DNA of 64,000 nt from JAANXG01 sp963731035 (GTDB taxonomy: Bacteria; Pseudomonadota; Gammaproteobacteria; Arenicellales; JAANXG01). The stretch is taken from the NCBI GenBank assembly GCA_963731035.1, contig CAVSUY010000012.1, forward strand, positions 1-64,000, read 5' to 3'. The position numbers and the translations under genes are program-made. Of this stretch, positions 43,283-52,220 are shown in pieces. Positions within the stretch are counted from its first letter, which is position 1. Each line of letters begins with the position of its first letter. Under the pieces are notes generated by a model. It had not been told where the DNA came from, did not search any database, and saw nothing but the letters and a program-made list of their open reading frames with translations.

Positions 43283-44592
43283 GCAGCCAGGCTCCCCGCA
43301 CGCTCCCCGAAGCGGTCGTGACCGGGCTGAGCCATGACGGGCGCGGCGTCGGCCGTTACGAGGGCCAGGTCGTGTTCATCGACAATGCGCTGCCCGGTGA
43401 ACGGGTCCGGTTCCATCCCGGGAAGAAGCGTCGCAAGGTGCTCAGCGCCACGGTCGATGCGATACTGGAACCGTCGCCCGACCGGGTTACACCGGAGTGC
43501 CGTTATTTCGGCACCTGCGGCGGCTGCGCGCTGCAGCATCTGTCGCCCCCGTCCCAGCTTGCGCACAAGCACCGCCAGCTGGTCGACAACCTGGAACGCC
43601 TGGCGAAGGTGGAAGCCGACGAGTATCTGGCGCCGGTGGAGGCCTCGCCCTGGCACTACCGGCGCAAAGCCCGGCTCGGTATCCGCTACGTGCCCAAGAA
43701 GGGCGGCATTCTGGTGGGCTTCCGTGAGCGCCACAAGAGCTATATCACGTCGCTGGCCGCATGCCTGGTCCTGGAGCGTCGCTTGTCGGATCTGCTGCCG
43801 GACCTGCACGACCTGGTGGCGGGATTGTCCTGCTTTGATCGCATTCCACAGATAGAAGTCGCCGCCGGCGACAACGCGGCGGCGCTGGTATTCCGCCATC
43901 TCGTCCCGCTGACGGATGCGGACCGCGAGCGGCTGGTCCGCTTCGGCAAGGAGCACGACGTGTGGATACTTCTGCAACCGGCGGGTCTGGAAAGCATCGG
44001 TGCACTGTGGCCCGAGGACCCCGGTCTTCTTTACTACGGGATCGACGGTGATATCCGCATCGGCTTCGGTCCCGCCGATTTCGTTCAGGTCAACGGCGAG
44101 CAGAACGCGAAACTGGTGCAGCAGGCGCTCGACCTGCTTCAGCCGGGACCGGACGACGCCGTGCTGGATATGTTCTGCGGAGTAGGCAACTTCACCCTGC
44201 CCTTGGCGAGACGCGCCGGCCGGATCACCGCAGTCGAAGGCGATGCCCGGCTGGTGCAGCGCGCAAGGGACAACGCCCGCGCGAACGGGTTCGACAACGT
44301 GGAAACGCTGGTGAGCGACCTCTACGCCGAAGAGCTCGCCGGGCGCTGGATCGATTCGTCGTTCAGCTGCATGCTGCTGGACCCGCCGAGGTCGGGCGCT
44401 TTGGAAGTGGTAAAACGGATCGCCGATATCTCTCCGCAGCGCATCCTGTACATCTCGTGTAATCCGGCGACCCTGGCCCGGGATGCCGAGATCCTGGTCC
44501 GGAAGCACGGCTATTGCCTGCGCCGCGCCGGCGTCGTCGACATGTTTCCCCACACCGCCCACGTCGAGTCGATCGCCCTGTTCGACCTTTAA
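43279..44592 (+). CDS. rlmD: 23S rRNA (uracil-1939-C5)-methyltransferase
   Basis: SAM-dependent methyltransferase that makes m5U1939 in 23S rRNA; 437 residues from the GTG at 43279, which overlaps the upstream stop. A TRAM domain opens the protein (VTGLSHDGRGVGRYEGQVVF). The Fe-S cluster cysteines are in CRYFGTCGGCALQHL and SLAACLVL. The SAM site is VLDMFCGVGNFTLPLARRAG, and LLDPPRSGALEVV plus ILYISCNPATLARDAEIL carry the catalytic cysteine. RlmD is preferred over RlmC by length and the N-terminal TRAM. Confidence 0.93.
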   Translation: MSSQAPRTLPEAVVTGLSHDGRGVGRYEGQVVFIDNALPGERVRFHPGKKRRKVLSATVDAILEPSPDRVTPECRYFGTCGGCALQHLSPPSQLAHKHRQLVDNLERLAKVEADEYLAPVEASPWHYRRKARLGIRYVPKKGGILVGFRERHKSYITSLAACLVLERRLSDLLPDLHDLVAGLSCFDRIPQIEVAAGDNAAALVFRHLVPLTDADRERLVRFGKEHDVWILLQPAGLESIGALWPEDPGLLYYGIDGDIRIGFGPADFVQVNGEQNAKLVQQALDLLQPGPDDAVLDMFCGVGNFTLPLARRAGRITAVEGDARLVQRARDNARANGFDNVETLVSDLYAEELAGRWIDSSFSCMLLDPPRSGALEVVKRIADISPQRILYISCNPATLARDAEILVRKHGYCLRRAGVVDMFPHTAHVESIALFDL

Positions 44593-44703
44593 GCCGGCAT
44601 TCCACGCCAATATCGGCAATCGCGGCTGACATCAACTGCTGCCGGCAATCTGCCGCAGTTCCTCCATCCAAGGAGGTCGAAGCTGCGAGCAGGCTCTAAA
44701 GGT

Positions 44704-46926
44704 CTACTGCTGCGGGTTGCGTTGTCCGGCGGAGGACGACCCCCCGGTAGAGGGCGATCCCCCGGTAGAGGACGACCCCCCGGTAGAGGATGAACCCCCG
44801 GCAGAGGATGAGCCCCCGCTAGAGGAAGAGCCCCCGGTAGAGGAAGAGCCCCCGGTAGAGGAGGAGCCCCCGGCGGAGGACGAGCCCCCGGCGGAGGAAT
44901 CCGAGGTCTTCGGCTTCCGGCCGCGGTTCTGGCCGCCCCGGCGACCACCGCCGCGACCCGAGCCGCCGCCGCTTCGCCCTCGACCGCGGCCGCCACCACC
45001 GCCACTGTTGCTGCCGCCGCCACTGTTGCTGCTGCCGCCGCCGCTGCTACCGCCGCCACCGCTTCGGGCGCGCTGCTGGTTTTGAGATCGGCCGCGTTGG
45101 TAGTTGCGTCGCTGGCCATTGCTGCGGGGCTTGCTGGTTCCCGAGTCGGCTGGCTGCTGATCGCCACTCTCGGTCCCGGTGTCCTTCTGGCCCGACTCTG
45201 AGGGCGCATCGCCGCGACCAAACAAGGACCTCACGATGCGTTTGACGACGCCGCCGCTCTCAACCGCGGGTTCGGATTTCGTTTCCGTCTGGCGACGTGC
45301 CGAAGGCGGAGCGCCGGCGGTGACCTGCTCGGGGCCGACGGCCGCCACTTCCATCCGCCGCTTGGTGAAATAAGCACCCTCGTCCTGGTCGTCCTCTTCC
45401 TTCTCCCGCTCGATCTGGTAGCTCTGCATACCCTGAAATTCCGTGAGGTCTTCCCCGCGCAGGCGCCTGATCCGGAAATGCGGCGACTCGAGATCCTTGG
45501 AGGGGATGATGGTCACCGAATTGCCGAGCCGGGTCTCCAGGGAATGGATCTCGCTGCGCTTCTCGTTGAGCAGGTAGGTGGCGATGTCGATCGACAGGTG
45601 GGCATGAATAGCCTCCGTATTCTCCTTCAGCGCCTCCTCCTCGAGGATGCGAAGGATATGCAGGGCCGATGAAGCCACGCCGCGGATATGCCCCGCGCCG
45701 TCGCAGCGCGGGCAAGTGATGTAGTTGGCCTCGCCGATGGAGGCCCGCAGCCGCTGGCGTGACATCTCCAGCAGCCCGAAACGGGAGATACGGCCGGTCT
45801 GCACCCGGGCTCGATCCGCCTTCAGCGCGTCCTGGAGACGGCTTTCCACCAGGCGTTGATTCTTGGTGGACGTCATATCAATGAAGTCCACCACGATCAG
45901 GCCGCCGATATCGCGGATACGAAGCTGGCGAGCGATCTCGTCCGCCGCCTCCAGGTTGGTCGCCAGGGCCGTTTCCTCGATATCCGCGCCCTTGGTGGCG
46001 CGGGCGGAATTGATGTCTATGGTTACCAGGGCCTCGGTATGATCGATGATCACGGCGCCGCCGGAGGGCAGGGTGACGTCGCGGGAGAACACCGCCTCGA
46101 TCTGGTGCTCGATCTGGAACCGCGAGAACAGGGGCACTGAATCGTGGTACAGCTTGAGCTTGGTCCGGTTGTGGGGCATGACCTGCTCCATGAACCGGCT
46201 GGCCCGCTCGTGGATCTCCTCGTCGTCGATCAGGATCTCGGCGAAATCATTGCGCAGGTAGTCACGGATGGCCCGCACCACCAGGTTGGTCTCCTGGTAG
46301 ACGAGGAACGGGGCCGGGCGCTCGTCGATGGCCTTGCGAATGGCCTCCCAGAGCTGGAGCAGAAAGTCCACGTCCCACTGCAGGTCTTCCAGGGCCTTGC
46401 CGATGCCGGCGGTGCGCGCTATCAGAGCATGCTCCGTGGGCACATTGAGCTGGCCCATGAAGTCACGAAGCTCCGCCCGGTTGTCACCCTCGATTCGCCG
46501 TGAGATGCCCCCGCCCTTGGGGTTGTTGGGCATCAAGACCATATACCGGCCCGCCAGGCTGATGAAGGTCGTCAAGGCGGCGCCCTTGTTGCCGCGCTCC
46601 TCCTTCTCTACCTGCACCGGCAGCTCCTGACCTTCCTTGATGACGTCCTGGATCTTCAGTTGCGCCATCGGGGTCTTGGGAGAGTAATCCTGGAAATAGG
46701 TGCGCGAGATCTCCTTGAGGGGCAGGAATCCCTGGCGCTCGGAGCCATAGTCCACGAATGCCGCCTCGAGACTGGGCTCGACGCGGGTAACCTTGCCTTT
46801 ATAGATGTTTCCCTTCTTTTGGTGATGGACCGAAGACTCGATATCCAGGTCCAGCAACTTCTGTCCGTCAACAATAGCGACGCGCAACTCTTCCGGATGA
46901 GTTGCGTTGAATAACATTCTCTTCAC
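44704..46926 (-). CDS. rne: ribonuclease E
   Basis: Essential endoribonuclease for mRNA decay and rRNA/tRNA processing; 740 residues from a GTG at 46926, giving MKRMLFNATHPEELRVAIVD as in E. coli. The S1 domain (KGNIYKGKVTRVEPSLEAAF), the 5'-sensor/RNase H region and the DNase I-like site (GGLIVVDFIDMTSTKNQ, with VTIDINSARATKG) are complete. The Zn-link is CPRCDGAGHIRG. The C-terminal scaffold is short, with an arginine-rich stretch (GQRRNYQRGRSQNQQRARSG) followed by Gly-Ser repeats in place of the long E. coli scaffold. It is convergent with rlmD, a 111-bp gap with no clear terminator. Confidence 0.95.
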   Translation of the reverse strand: MKRMLFNATHPEELRVAIVDGQKLLDLDIESSVHHQKKGNIYKGKVTRVEPSLEAAFVDYGSERQGFLPLKEISRTYFQDYSPKTPMAQLKIQDVIKEGQELPVQVEKEERGNKGAALTTFISLAGRYMVLMPNNPKGGGISRRIEGDNRAELRDFMGQLNVPTEHALIARTAGIGKALEDLQWDVDFLLQLWEAIRKAIDERPAPFLVYQETNLVVRAIRDYLRNDFAEILIDDEEIHERASRFMEQVMPHNRTKLKLYHDSVPLFSRFQIEHQIEAVFSRDVTLPSGGAVIIDHTEALVTIDINSARATKGADIEETALATNLEAADEIARQLRIRDIGGLIVVDFIDMTSTKNQRLVESRLQDALKADRARVQTGRISRFGLLEMSRQRLRASIGEANYITCPRCDGAGHIRGVASSALHILRILEEEALKENTEAIHAHLSIDIATYLLNEKRSEIHSLETRLGNSVTIIPSKDLESPHFRIRRLRGEDLTEFQGMQSYQIEREKEEDDQDEGAYFTKRRMEVAAVGPEQVTAGAPPSARRQTETKSEPAVESGGVVKRIVRSLFGRGDAPSESGQKDTGTESGDQQPADSGTSKPRSNGQRRNYQRGRSQNQQRARSGGGGSSGGGSSNSGGGSNSGGGGGRGRGRSGGGSGRGGGRRGGQNRGRKPKTSDSSAGGSSSAGGSSSTGGSSSTGGSSSSGGSSSAGGSSSTGGSSSTGGSPSTGGSSSAGQRNPQQ
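44740..44898 (-). repeat. 18-bp tandem repeats at the rne 3' end
   Basis: About nine imperfect copies of an 18-bp unit (plus strand CCCCCGGTAGAGGACGAC and variants) encode a hexapeptide repeat of the type GGSSST in the RNase E tail, read GGSSSTGGSSSTGGSSSS. The array is in frame and length-variable by slippage. On the plus strand it produces a spurious EDDPPV frame. Confidence 0.85.
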
Positions 46927-47459
46927 GATTCATTCCTCGCGACCCTAGCGCGAGGATGATGAACAATCCGGCGCGACCCAGCTACGGCCGCACCGAGGAC
47001 ACCTCGTAGTCGAGCGGAGCCCATGCGGGTCCCGCTTGCTTATCAGTTGGGTTTCGGTTGGGTCGCCACAACTCCGTGGCAATCAGATCGAATTTCAATC
47101 GTTCCCGCCTTGATCTTGCGTCCTCCTGGGCCGGCAAGGCCCATTCTGTTCTATCACCCCTGTCTCTCGGGTCGAGTGTCGTGCGCTGGATGGGTCTCGA
47201 TCCGCACGCGTTGTTGCTTCGATCCGGTATTATGTATTGACCCTTTAAACGTCTGTTGGCGCCCCGGATATCACTCCCGGCGCCCCGGACCCCGGTCAGG
47301 GCGGCAGTGAGCCGCCATCACCTAAAAACTCTTCAACAAAACTCTTCAACGGTTCTAACGGCATGCCCGCCAGCCTGGGCCGCGGGAAGCCGTAACGGCA
47401 TTGTTGAATAATCACTTCACAAATCACCGTTAAGTTAGAATATATCAAGCAAAAATGGA
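46927..47459. other. 533-bp intergenic region between divergent rne and rluC
   Basis: No supported gene. For rne, the minus-strand leader has GAGG (46934-46937) about 9 bp from the GTG start. A long rne leader is expected because RNase E cleaves its own 5' untranslated RNA in relatives, but the specific hairpins could not be assigned. Near rluC the DNA becomes A/T-rich, with TAGAATAT at 47436 as a possible -10 and no good -35. The divergent rne-rluC arrangement matches E. coli. Confidence 0.6.
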
Positions 47460-48431
47460 ATGGGCAATTTGACGCAAATCGGCTCCCAGAAGCCATCCGG
47501 CCCCACCGGAGTCCGCCACCTTACCGTCTCCCCGGAGCACGCCGGGCAGCGGCTGGACAATTTTCTGCTGCGGGAACTCAAGGGGCTGCCGAAAAGCAGG
47601 GTCTACCGCCTGGTTCGCAAGGGCGAGGTACGTGTGAACCTGGGCCGGGTTGCCGCCGGGTACCGCCTGCGCAGCGGCGATACGGTCCGAATTCCACCGG
47701 TGCGGCTGGGCCCGGCCGACGATACGCCGCCTCCGGCGGGCCTGGAAACCGGCCCGGTCCTGTTCGAAGACGCCCATCTCCTGGTCCTGGACAAGCCGGC
47801 GGGCTTGTCCGTGCACAAGGGCACGGGGGTCCGGGCGGGCGTCATCGAGGTCCTGCGCTCGCAGCGCTCCGAGCTGCCGTTTCTGGAGCTGGTCCACCGC
47901 CTGGACCGCGATACCTCCGGCTGCCTGATGCTGGCCAAGAGCCGTGCCGCGCTGACCGGACTGCACGCCGCCCTGCGCCGCGAGACCGGTGAGCCGCCGG
48001 TGGTGAAGCGCTACCTTGCCCTGGTCCGGGGACGGCCGGGCGAGGCCCGGATTCGGGTGCGGGCGAGCCTGCGGCGCAACCTGGTCCTGGGCGGAGAACG
48101 GATGGTGGCGGTGGCGGAAGACGGTGAGGCGGCCGAATCGATTTTCCGGACCGTACGGCCCGGTCGCCTGTGCTCCCTGGTGGAAATCGAGCTGTTGACG
48201 GGCCGCACCCACCAGGCGCGGGTCCATGCCGCCCATATCGGCCACCCGATCGCCGGCGACCGGAAGTACGGCGACCGGGAATTCAACAAGGTCATGCGCG
48301 GGGCCGGGCTCAGGCGGCTCGCCCTCCATGCCCACAGCCTGGAATTCATCCACCCCGTGACGGGCGAACCCCGCCGGGTGGAGGCGCCGCCGCCCGCCGT
48401 CTTCGACCGTCTGCCCGACGACACCCGATGA
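47460..48431 (+). CDS. rluC: 23S rRNA pseudouridine synthase RluC
   Basis: Makes pseudouridine 955, 2504 and 2580 in 23S rRNA in E. coli; 323 residues. An N-terminal S4 domain (QRLDNFLLRELKGLPKSRVY, VRKGEVRVNLGRVAAGYRLR) precedes the catalytic domain with ELVHRLDRDTSGCLMLAKSR (catalytic Asp in HRLDRDTSG) and VEIELLTGRTHQARVHAAHI. Position next to rne supports RluC rather than RluD. The ATG at 47460 is used; an ATG at 47455 is out of frame. It is coupled to the phosphatase gene by ATGA overlap. Confidence 0.93.
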   Translation: MGNLTQIGSQKPSGPTGVRHLTVSPEHAGQRLDNFLLRELKGLPKSRVYRLVRKGEVRVNLGRVAAGYRLRSGDTVRIPPVRLGPADDTPPPAGLETGPVLFEDAHLLVLDKPAGLSVHKGTGVRAGVIEVLRSQRSELPFLELVHRLDRDTSGCLMLAKSRAALTGLHAALRRETGEPPVVKRYLALVRGRPGEARIRVRASLRRNLVLGGERMVAVAEDGEAAESIFRTVRPGRLCSLVEIELLTGRTHQARVHAAHIGHPIAGDRKYGDREFNKVMRGAGLRRLALHAHSLEFIHPVTGEPRRVEAPPPAVFDRLPDDTR

Positions 48432-49078
48432 GCTATCGATTGGTCGTGTTCGACTGGGACGGCACGCTGATGGACTCGGCGGCCAAGATCGTGAACTGCT
48501 TTCGACATGCCGCCGTCGACGCAGGACTGCCCAGTCCGACGCCTGAGCAGGCGCGCCGTATCATCGGGCTGGGACTGCGGGAGGCGCTGGGCGAGCTGTT
48601 CCCCGACGCCGACGAGGAAGGCCTGGCGCGGGTCTCGCAGGCATACCGGGACCACTTTCTCGAGCACGACGACACCGCCACGGCCTTGTTCCCGGGTGTA
48701 ATCGCGGGTCTCGCCGAGTTGAAATCGGAATCCTTCATGCTGGCCATCGCCACCGGCAAGGCGCGCCGGGGATTGGATCGCGTGCTCGAGGAAACCCGGA
48801 TCCGGGACTTGTTCTCCGCCACACGCTGCGTCGATGAGGCTGTGTCCAAGCCGCACCCCCGGATGTTGCTGGATATACTGGCCGAGACCGGGATCGACGC
48901 CCGGGAATCCTTGATGGTGGGGGACACGACGTTCGATATGGCCATGGCGGCGGCGGCCGGCATGGATGCCCTGGCGGTGACTTACGGCGCGCATCCGGTG
49001 GGGCGGCTGGTGGCGGAAAACCCCAGGGCCTGCGTGGACGATTTCGGAGAGGTCGTGCGATGGATTCGCTCCAGCTGA
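48428..49078 (+). CDS. HAD-family phosphatase (phosphoglycolate phosphatase-like)
   Basis: A 216-residue haloacid dehalogenase hydrolase. Motif I FDWDGTLMDS supplies the nucleophilic aspartate, motif II is IATGKARRG, motif III lysine lies in SKPHPRMLL, and motif IV is VGDTTFDMAMAAAAGM. The helical cap follows motif I (EQARRIIGLGLREALGELFP). It is similar to Gph/PGP and to YjjG-like enzymes, so the substrate cannot be fixed. The rluC stop overlaps its start and the Rieske gene begins 19 bp before its end, which indicates one operon. Confidence 0.88.
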   Translation: MSYRLVVFDWDGTLMDSAAKIVNCFRHAAVDAGLPSPTPEQARRIIGLGLREALGELFPDADEEGLARVSQAYRDHFLEHDDTATALFPGVIAGLAELKSESFMLAIATGKARRGLDRVLEETRIRDLFSATRCVDEAVSKPHPRMLLDILAETGIDARESLMVGDTTFDMAMAAAAGMDALAVTYGAHPVGRLVAENPRACVDDFGEVVRWIRSS

Positions 49079-49428
49079 TCTGCGCCAGCGAGGCGCTGCC
49101 CGACGGCGGGTCCGGCATCCGTTTCGAGGTGGAGGAAAAAGGCGCCACGGCGCCGGCATTCGTGGTCCGTTATCGGGGTGAAGTCCGTGCCTACATCAAT
49201 CGGTGCCCCCACGTGGGCATGGAGCTGGATTTCATGCCGGGGGAGTTTTTCGATCTGTCGGGGGACTCCCTGATTTGCGCCACCCATGCGGCGACCTATG
49301 ATCCATCCACCGGGCGCTGCACCAGCGGGCCGTGCAACGGCACGGGACTGGAGGCCGTGCGGGTAACCGAGCATGATGGGCGGGTCACCCTCGTCGACCG
49401 GGTATTGGCGGCGACCCCCGGCCGCTGA
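49060..49428 (+). CDS. Rieske [2Fe-2S] ferredoxin-like protein
   Basis: A 122-residue soluble Rieske protein. The cluster ligands are C49 and H51 in NRCPHVGMELDF and C73 and H76 in ICATHAATYDPSTGRC. The GRCTSGPCNGTGLEAVRV end matches small Rieske ferredoxins related to the ring-hydroxylating oxygenase electron carriers. No oxygenase is nearby; in relatives a similar gene sits between the rluC-linked phosphatase and sppA. The start codon lies within the upstream gene, so it is translationally linked to it. Its electron partner is unknown. Confidence 0.85.
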   Translation: MDSLQLICASEALPDGGSGIRFEVEEKGATAPAFVVRYRGEVRAYINRCPHVGMELDFMPGEFFDLSGDSLICATHAATYDPSTGRCTSGPCNGTGLEAVRVTEHDGRVTLVDRVLAATPGR

Positions 49429-49507
49429 CGCCCCTCGATCCGAACGATCGGCATTGCGCAGTCCGGTCGCTTGAGCTACACGTAGTTACATCACATTGGG
49501 AAGACTC

Positions 49508-50458
49508 ATGAGCGAACAAACGAACGGCGACGGCCAATCCGTCGAGCGCAACATCCTCGAAGACCTGGCGCGCGAAAACCTGCGCGAGCGAAGGCGCGCC
49601 AGACGTTGGGGAATCTTCTTCAAGTCCCTGTTCGGGCTGTATCTGATCGTCGTCACTGTGCTGATCGCCGGCAATGGAATCCCGTCGCGCACCGGACCGC
49701 ATACCGCGCTGGTGGACCTGGAGGGCACCATCGGGGCCAATTCCGACGCCAATGCCGACACCATCAACGAGGGCCTGCGCGATGCCTTCAAGGCTACGGA
49801 CTCCAAGGCGGTGATCCTGCGCATCAACAGTCCCGGGGGAAGCCCGGTACAGGCGTCCCAGATCAACGCGGAGATTCACCGGTTGCGCGAGAAATACCCG
49901 GACAAGCCGCTGTACGTGGTCGTAACGGATATGTGCGCCTCAGGCGGCTACTATGTCGCAGTGGCGGCCGACCGGATCTACGCCGATCGCGCCAGCATCG
50001 TCGGCTCGATCGGGGTGCTGATGGACGGCTTTGGATTCGTCAACGCCATGGACAAGCTCGGTGTCGAGCGGCGGCTGATCACCTCGGGGAAGCACAAGGG
50101 AATACTCGATCCGTTCTCGCCCCTCAAACCCTTCGATCGCGAGTACGCCGAGAAACTGCTCGACCAGGTGCACCAGCAATTCATCGATACGGTCAAGGCG
50201 GACAGGGGCGAGAAGCTGAGCGACAGCCCCGATATTTTCAGCGGCCTGTTCTGGACCGGGCAGGAAGCCCTGCGCCTCGGGTTGATAGACGAATTCGGCA
50301 CCGTGGGCTCGGTGGCACGGGACGTGGTGGGCGCCGATACCGTCGTCGACTACACGCCCAAGCAAGACCTCCTGGGACGGGTTACCAAGCAGCTCGGAGT
50401 GAGCATTGCCGGTGCCTTGCAGTCGAGCCTGATCTCCGATCATTTTCAGCTCCGGTAG
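49508..50458 (+). CDS. sppA: signal peptide peptidase SppA-like S49 protease
   Basis: Membrane-anchored serine protease of family S49 that degrades cleaved signal peptides; 316 residues, the short form. A cytoplasmic N terminus and one transmembrane helix at residues 36-56 (IFFKSLFGLYLIVVTVLIAG) lead to the catalytic domain. INSPGGSPVQASQINAEIHR and the nucleophile serine in DMCASGGYYVAVAADRIYAD are present, with the lysine in RLITSGKHKGILDPF. The ATG at 49508 follows GGGAAGA. It is the last gene of the rluC-led run and ends at a strong palindrome. Confidence 0.93.
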   Translation: MSEQTNGDGQSVERNILEDLARENLRERRRARRWGIFFKSLFGLYLIVVTVLIAGNGIPSRTGPHTALVDLEGTIGANSDANADTINEGLRDAFKATDSKAVILRINSPGGSPVQASQINAEIHRLREKYPDKPLYVVVTDMCASGGYYVAVAADRIYADRASIVGSIGVLMDGFGFVNAMDKLGVERRLITSGKHKGILDPFSPLKPFDREYAEKLLDQVHQQFIDTVKADRGEKLSDSPDIFSGLFWTGQEALRLGLIDEFGTVGSVARDVVGADTVVDYTPKQDLLGRVTKQLGVSIAGALQSSLISDHFQLR

Positions 50459-50475
50459 GTCCCCCTCACCCTAAC

Positions 50476-50495
50476 CCTCTCCCCGAGGGGAGAGG
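50476..50495. terminator. CCTCTCCCC/GGGGAGAGG palindrome after sppA
   Basis: A perfect 9-bp stem with a 2-nt loop lies in the 62-bp gap between the sppA stop and the convergent small membrane-protein gene. There is no U-tract on either side. It may help end both converging transcripts, but it also belongs to the dispersed CCTCTCCCC repeat family. Confidence 0.45.
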
Positions 50496-50520
50496 GGATT
50501 TGGGGACCAACACCCCTCTC

Positions 50521-50652
50521 TCACCGGTCCCGTTCCTTTTTCCTTTTCTTGCCGCGGCTGAACCTGGACAGCTCGAACCAGGACTTGACGAGGTAGCCCG
50601 CGAAGACCGCCACCACGGCGGCCAATATCAGGAGAAAGGTGGTAGCACTCAT
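50521..50652 (-). CDS. 43-residue single-pass membrane protein
   Basis: Too short to be found by ordinary size cut-offs, but well supported by context. It begins at the ATG whose last two bases and following A form the stop of maf (ATGA overlap, 50649-50652). The sequence is MSATTFLLILAAVVAVFAGY then LVKSWFELSRFSRGKKRKKE and DR: one transmembrane helix followed by a strongly basic cytoplasmic tail. No function can be assigned. Translational coupling to maf and the charge layout (positive-inside) argue for a real gene. Confidence 0.65.
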   Translation of the reverse strand: MSATTFLLILAAVVAVFAGYLVKSWFELSRFSRGKKRKKERDR

Positions 50653-51233
50653 AGCAGATCAAATCCTTCGTTCTGCAGCATGTCGACCAGCCGGATCAGC
50701 GGCAGCCCGATCAGGGCATTCGGGTCCTCGCCCTCGAATCTGCGGAGCAGCGCGATGCCCAGGCCCTCGGCACGCAGGCTCCCGGCGCAACCGTAGGGCT
50801 GCTCCTTCTCCAGGTAGCGCTCGACGATATCCCGGTCGACGACCCGGAATTGAACGGAGTAGGGAACAATGTCACTTTGAACCCGTCCACTGTCCGAATC
50901 CACCAGTGCCAGCCCGGTGTGGAGCATGACCCACTTCCCCGACGCATCCAGCAGCTGGCGCACCGCCTCGTCGTGCCCGGACGGCTTGCCCACGATCACG
51001 CCGTCGTGAACTGCGGCCTGGTCGGAACCGATGACCAGGGTATGGGGGCGTTCTTCGGCGACCGCGCGCGCCTTGGCGACGGCGAGCCGCTCCACGTACT
51101 GTGTCACGGGTTCGCCGGACCGTAGTGATTCGTCGACGCCGGGAGAGACCACTTCGAAAGGAATGCCGAGACGCTCCAGGAGCATTCTTCGAAACGGAGA
51201 CGAAGAGGCGAGCACGAGCCGTCGTGCACTCAC
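50649..51233 (-). CDS. Maf/YceF-type nucleotide pyrophosphatase
   Basis: A 194-residue house-cleaning pyrophosphatase that hydrolyses non-canonical or methylated nucleoside triphosphates. RLVLASSSPFRRMLLERLGI has the family start S-S-x-R. VIGSDQAAVHDGVIVGKPSG and EKEQPYGCAGSLRAEGLGIA hold the catalytic glutamate/aspartate region. The E(Q)PYGCAGS form and position near rluC favour the YceF (m7GTP) subgroup. It follows panE by 12 bp on the minus strand. Its stop overlaps the small membrane-protein start. Confidence 0.9.
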   Translation of the reverse strand: MSARRLVLASSSPFRRMLLERLGIPFEVVSPGVDESLRSGEPVTQYVERLAVAKARAVAEERPHTLVIGSDQAAVHDGVIVGKPSGHDEAVRQLLDASGKWVMLHTGLALVDSDSGRVQSDIVPYSVQFRVVDRDIVERYLEKEQPYGCAGSLRAEGLGIALLRRFEGEDPNALIGLPLIRLVDMLQNEGFDLL

Positions 51234-51245
51234 CAGCGTCGCGCC

Positions 51246-52220
51246 TCAGTAGCAGCCCGCCATGCGGGCGCGTTGCTGGACCAGGGCCAGCACGACGTCG
51301 ATGGTGGGAGCGTCCACGGACACCATGGACCCCATCTCCCGCACCACGGTAAGCAGGGCATCGATCTCCATGCTTCGGCCGCGCTCCAGGTCCTGCAGCA
51401 TGGATGTCCGGTGGGCGCCGACCGAGGCCGCGCCCTGGATACGCTTGTCCACGTCGACCTTGAACGTCACCCCGAGCTTCTCACCGATCGCCTGGGCCTC
51501 GAGCATCATCGCGCGGGCCACGGACCGGGTCCCCGGGTCCCCGGCGATGATATCCAGGGTCGCCGTGGTCAGCGCGGAGATCGGATTGAAGCACAAGTTG
51601 CCCCAGAGCTTGACCCAGATCTCGTCGCGGATGTCGCGTACCGGCGCCTTGAGGCCCGCATTGCCGATAACCCGGCTTAAGGCCCGCACCCGCTCGGTCT
51701 TGTCGCCGCTGGGCTCGCCGAGTATGAAGCGGTCGCCATAGTGGTGCTCCACGACCCCCGGCGCCGCCAACTCGGCGGCCGGATACACCACGCAGCCGAT
51801 GGCACGCTCCGGGCCGATGGCCTGCCACTGGCGGCCGTCCGGATCGATACTGTGCAGCGCTTTGTTCTCCCAGGGCCCCGCAAGGCGGTAGAAGTACCAC
51901 CACGGTATGCCGTTCATGGCGGTGACAACGGCGGTGCGCTCATCCAGCAGCGGCTGCATGGCATCCACGATCTTCGGCGCGGACTGGGCTTTGACTGCAA
52001 CGATGACGTAGTCCTGCGGTCCCAGGTCCGCGGGTTCGTCGGAAGCGGTGACGGGTATCGTTCGCTCCGTGCCCGCTTCGCGCAGTGTCAGGCCCGATTT
52101 GCGCAGCGCCGCGAGATTTTCGCCGCGGGCGACGAAGGAGACTTCAGCGTCGCCGCTCGCCGCCAGCTTGAACCCGAGGTAGCCGCCGATGGCTCCGGTG
52201 CCGTAGACGCAGATCTTCAA
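51246..52220 (-). CDS. panE: 2-dehydropantoate 2-reductase family protein
   Basis: NADPH-dependent ketopantoate reductase fold, 324 residues. The N-terminal Rossmann motif is MKICVYGTGAIGGYLGFKLA. The C-terminal helical domain includes the catalytic lysine region RDEIWVKLWGNLCFNPISAL and the conserved GAHRTSMLQDLERGRSMEID. PanE makes pantoate for coenzyme A. Because the gene is coupled by an ATGA overlap to an acyl-CoA synthetase and lacks other pan genes, a different 2-oxoacid substrate cannot be excluded. Confidence 0.85.
   Translation of the reverse strand: MKICVYGTGAIGGYLGFKLAASGDAEVSFVARGENLAALRKSGLTLREAGTERTIPVTASDEPADLGPQDYVIVAVKAQSAPKIVDAMQPLLDERTAVVTAMNGIPWWYFYRLAGPWENKALHSIDPDGRQWQAIGPERAIGCVVYPAAELAAPGVVEHHYGDRFILGEPSGDKTERVRALSRVIGNAGLKAPVRDIRDEIWVKLWGNLCFNPISALTTATLDIIAGDPGTRSVARAMMLEAQAIGEKLGVTFKVDVDKRIQGAASVGAHRTSMLQDLERGRSMEIDALLTVVREMGSMVSVDAPTIDVVLALVQQRARMAGCY

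Noticed and set aside
44717..45085. Plus-strand frame with EDDPPV repeats opposite rne
   Set aside because: It is the antisense reading of the Gly-Ser repeat array in rne, which is clearly the real gene.
47023..47310. Small open frame in the rne-rluC gap
   Set aside because: Composition is random, there is no ribosome site, and it lies in the expected rne leader region.
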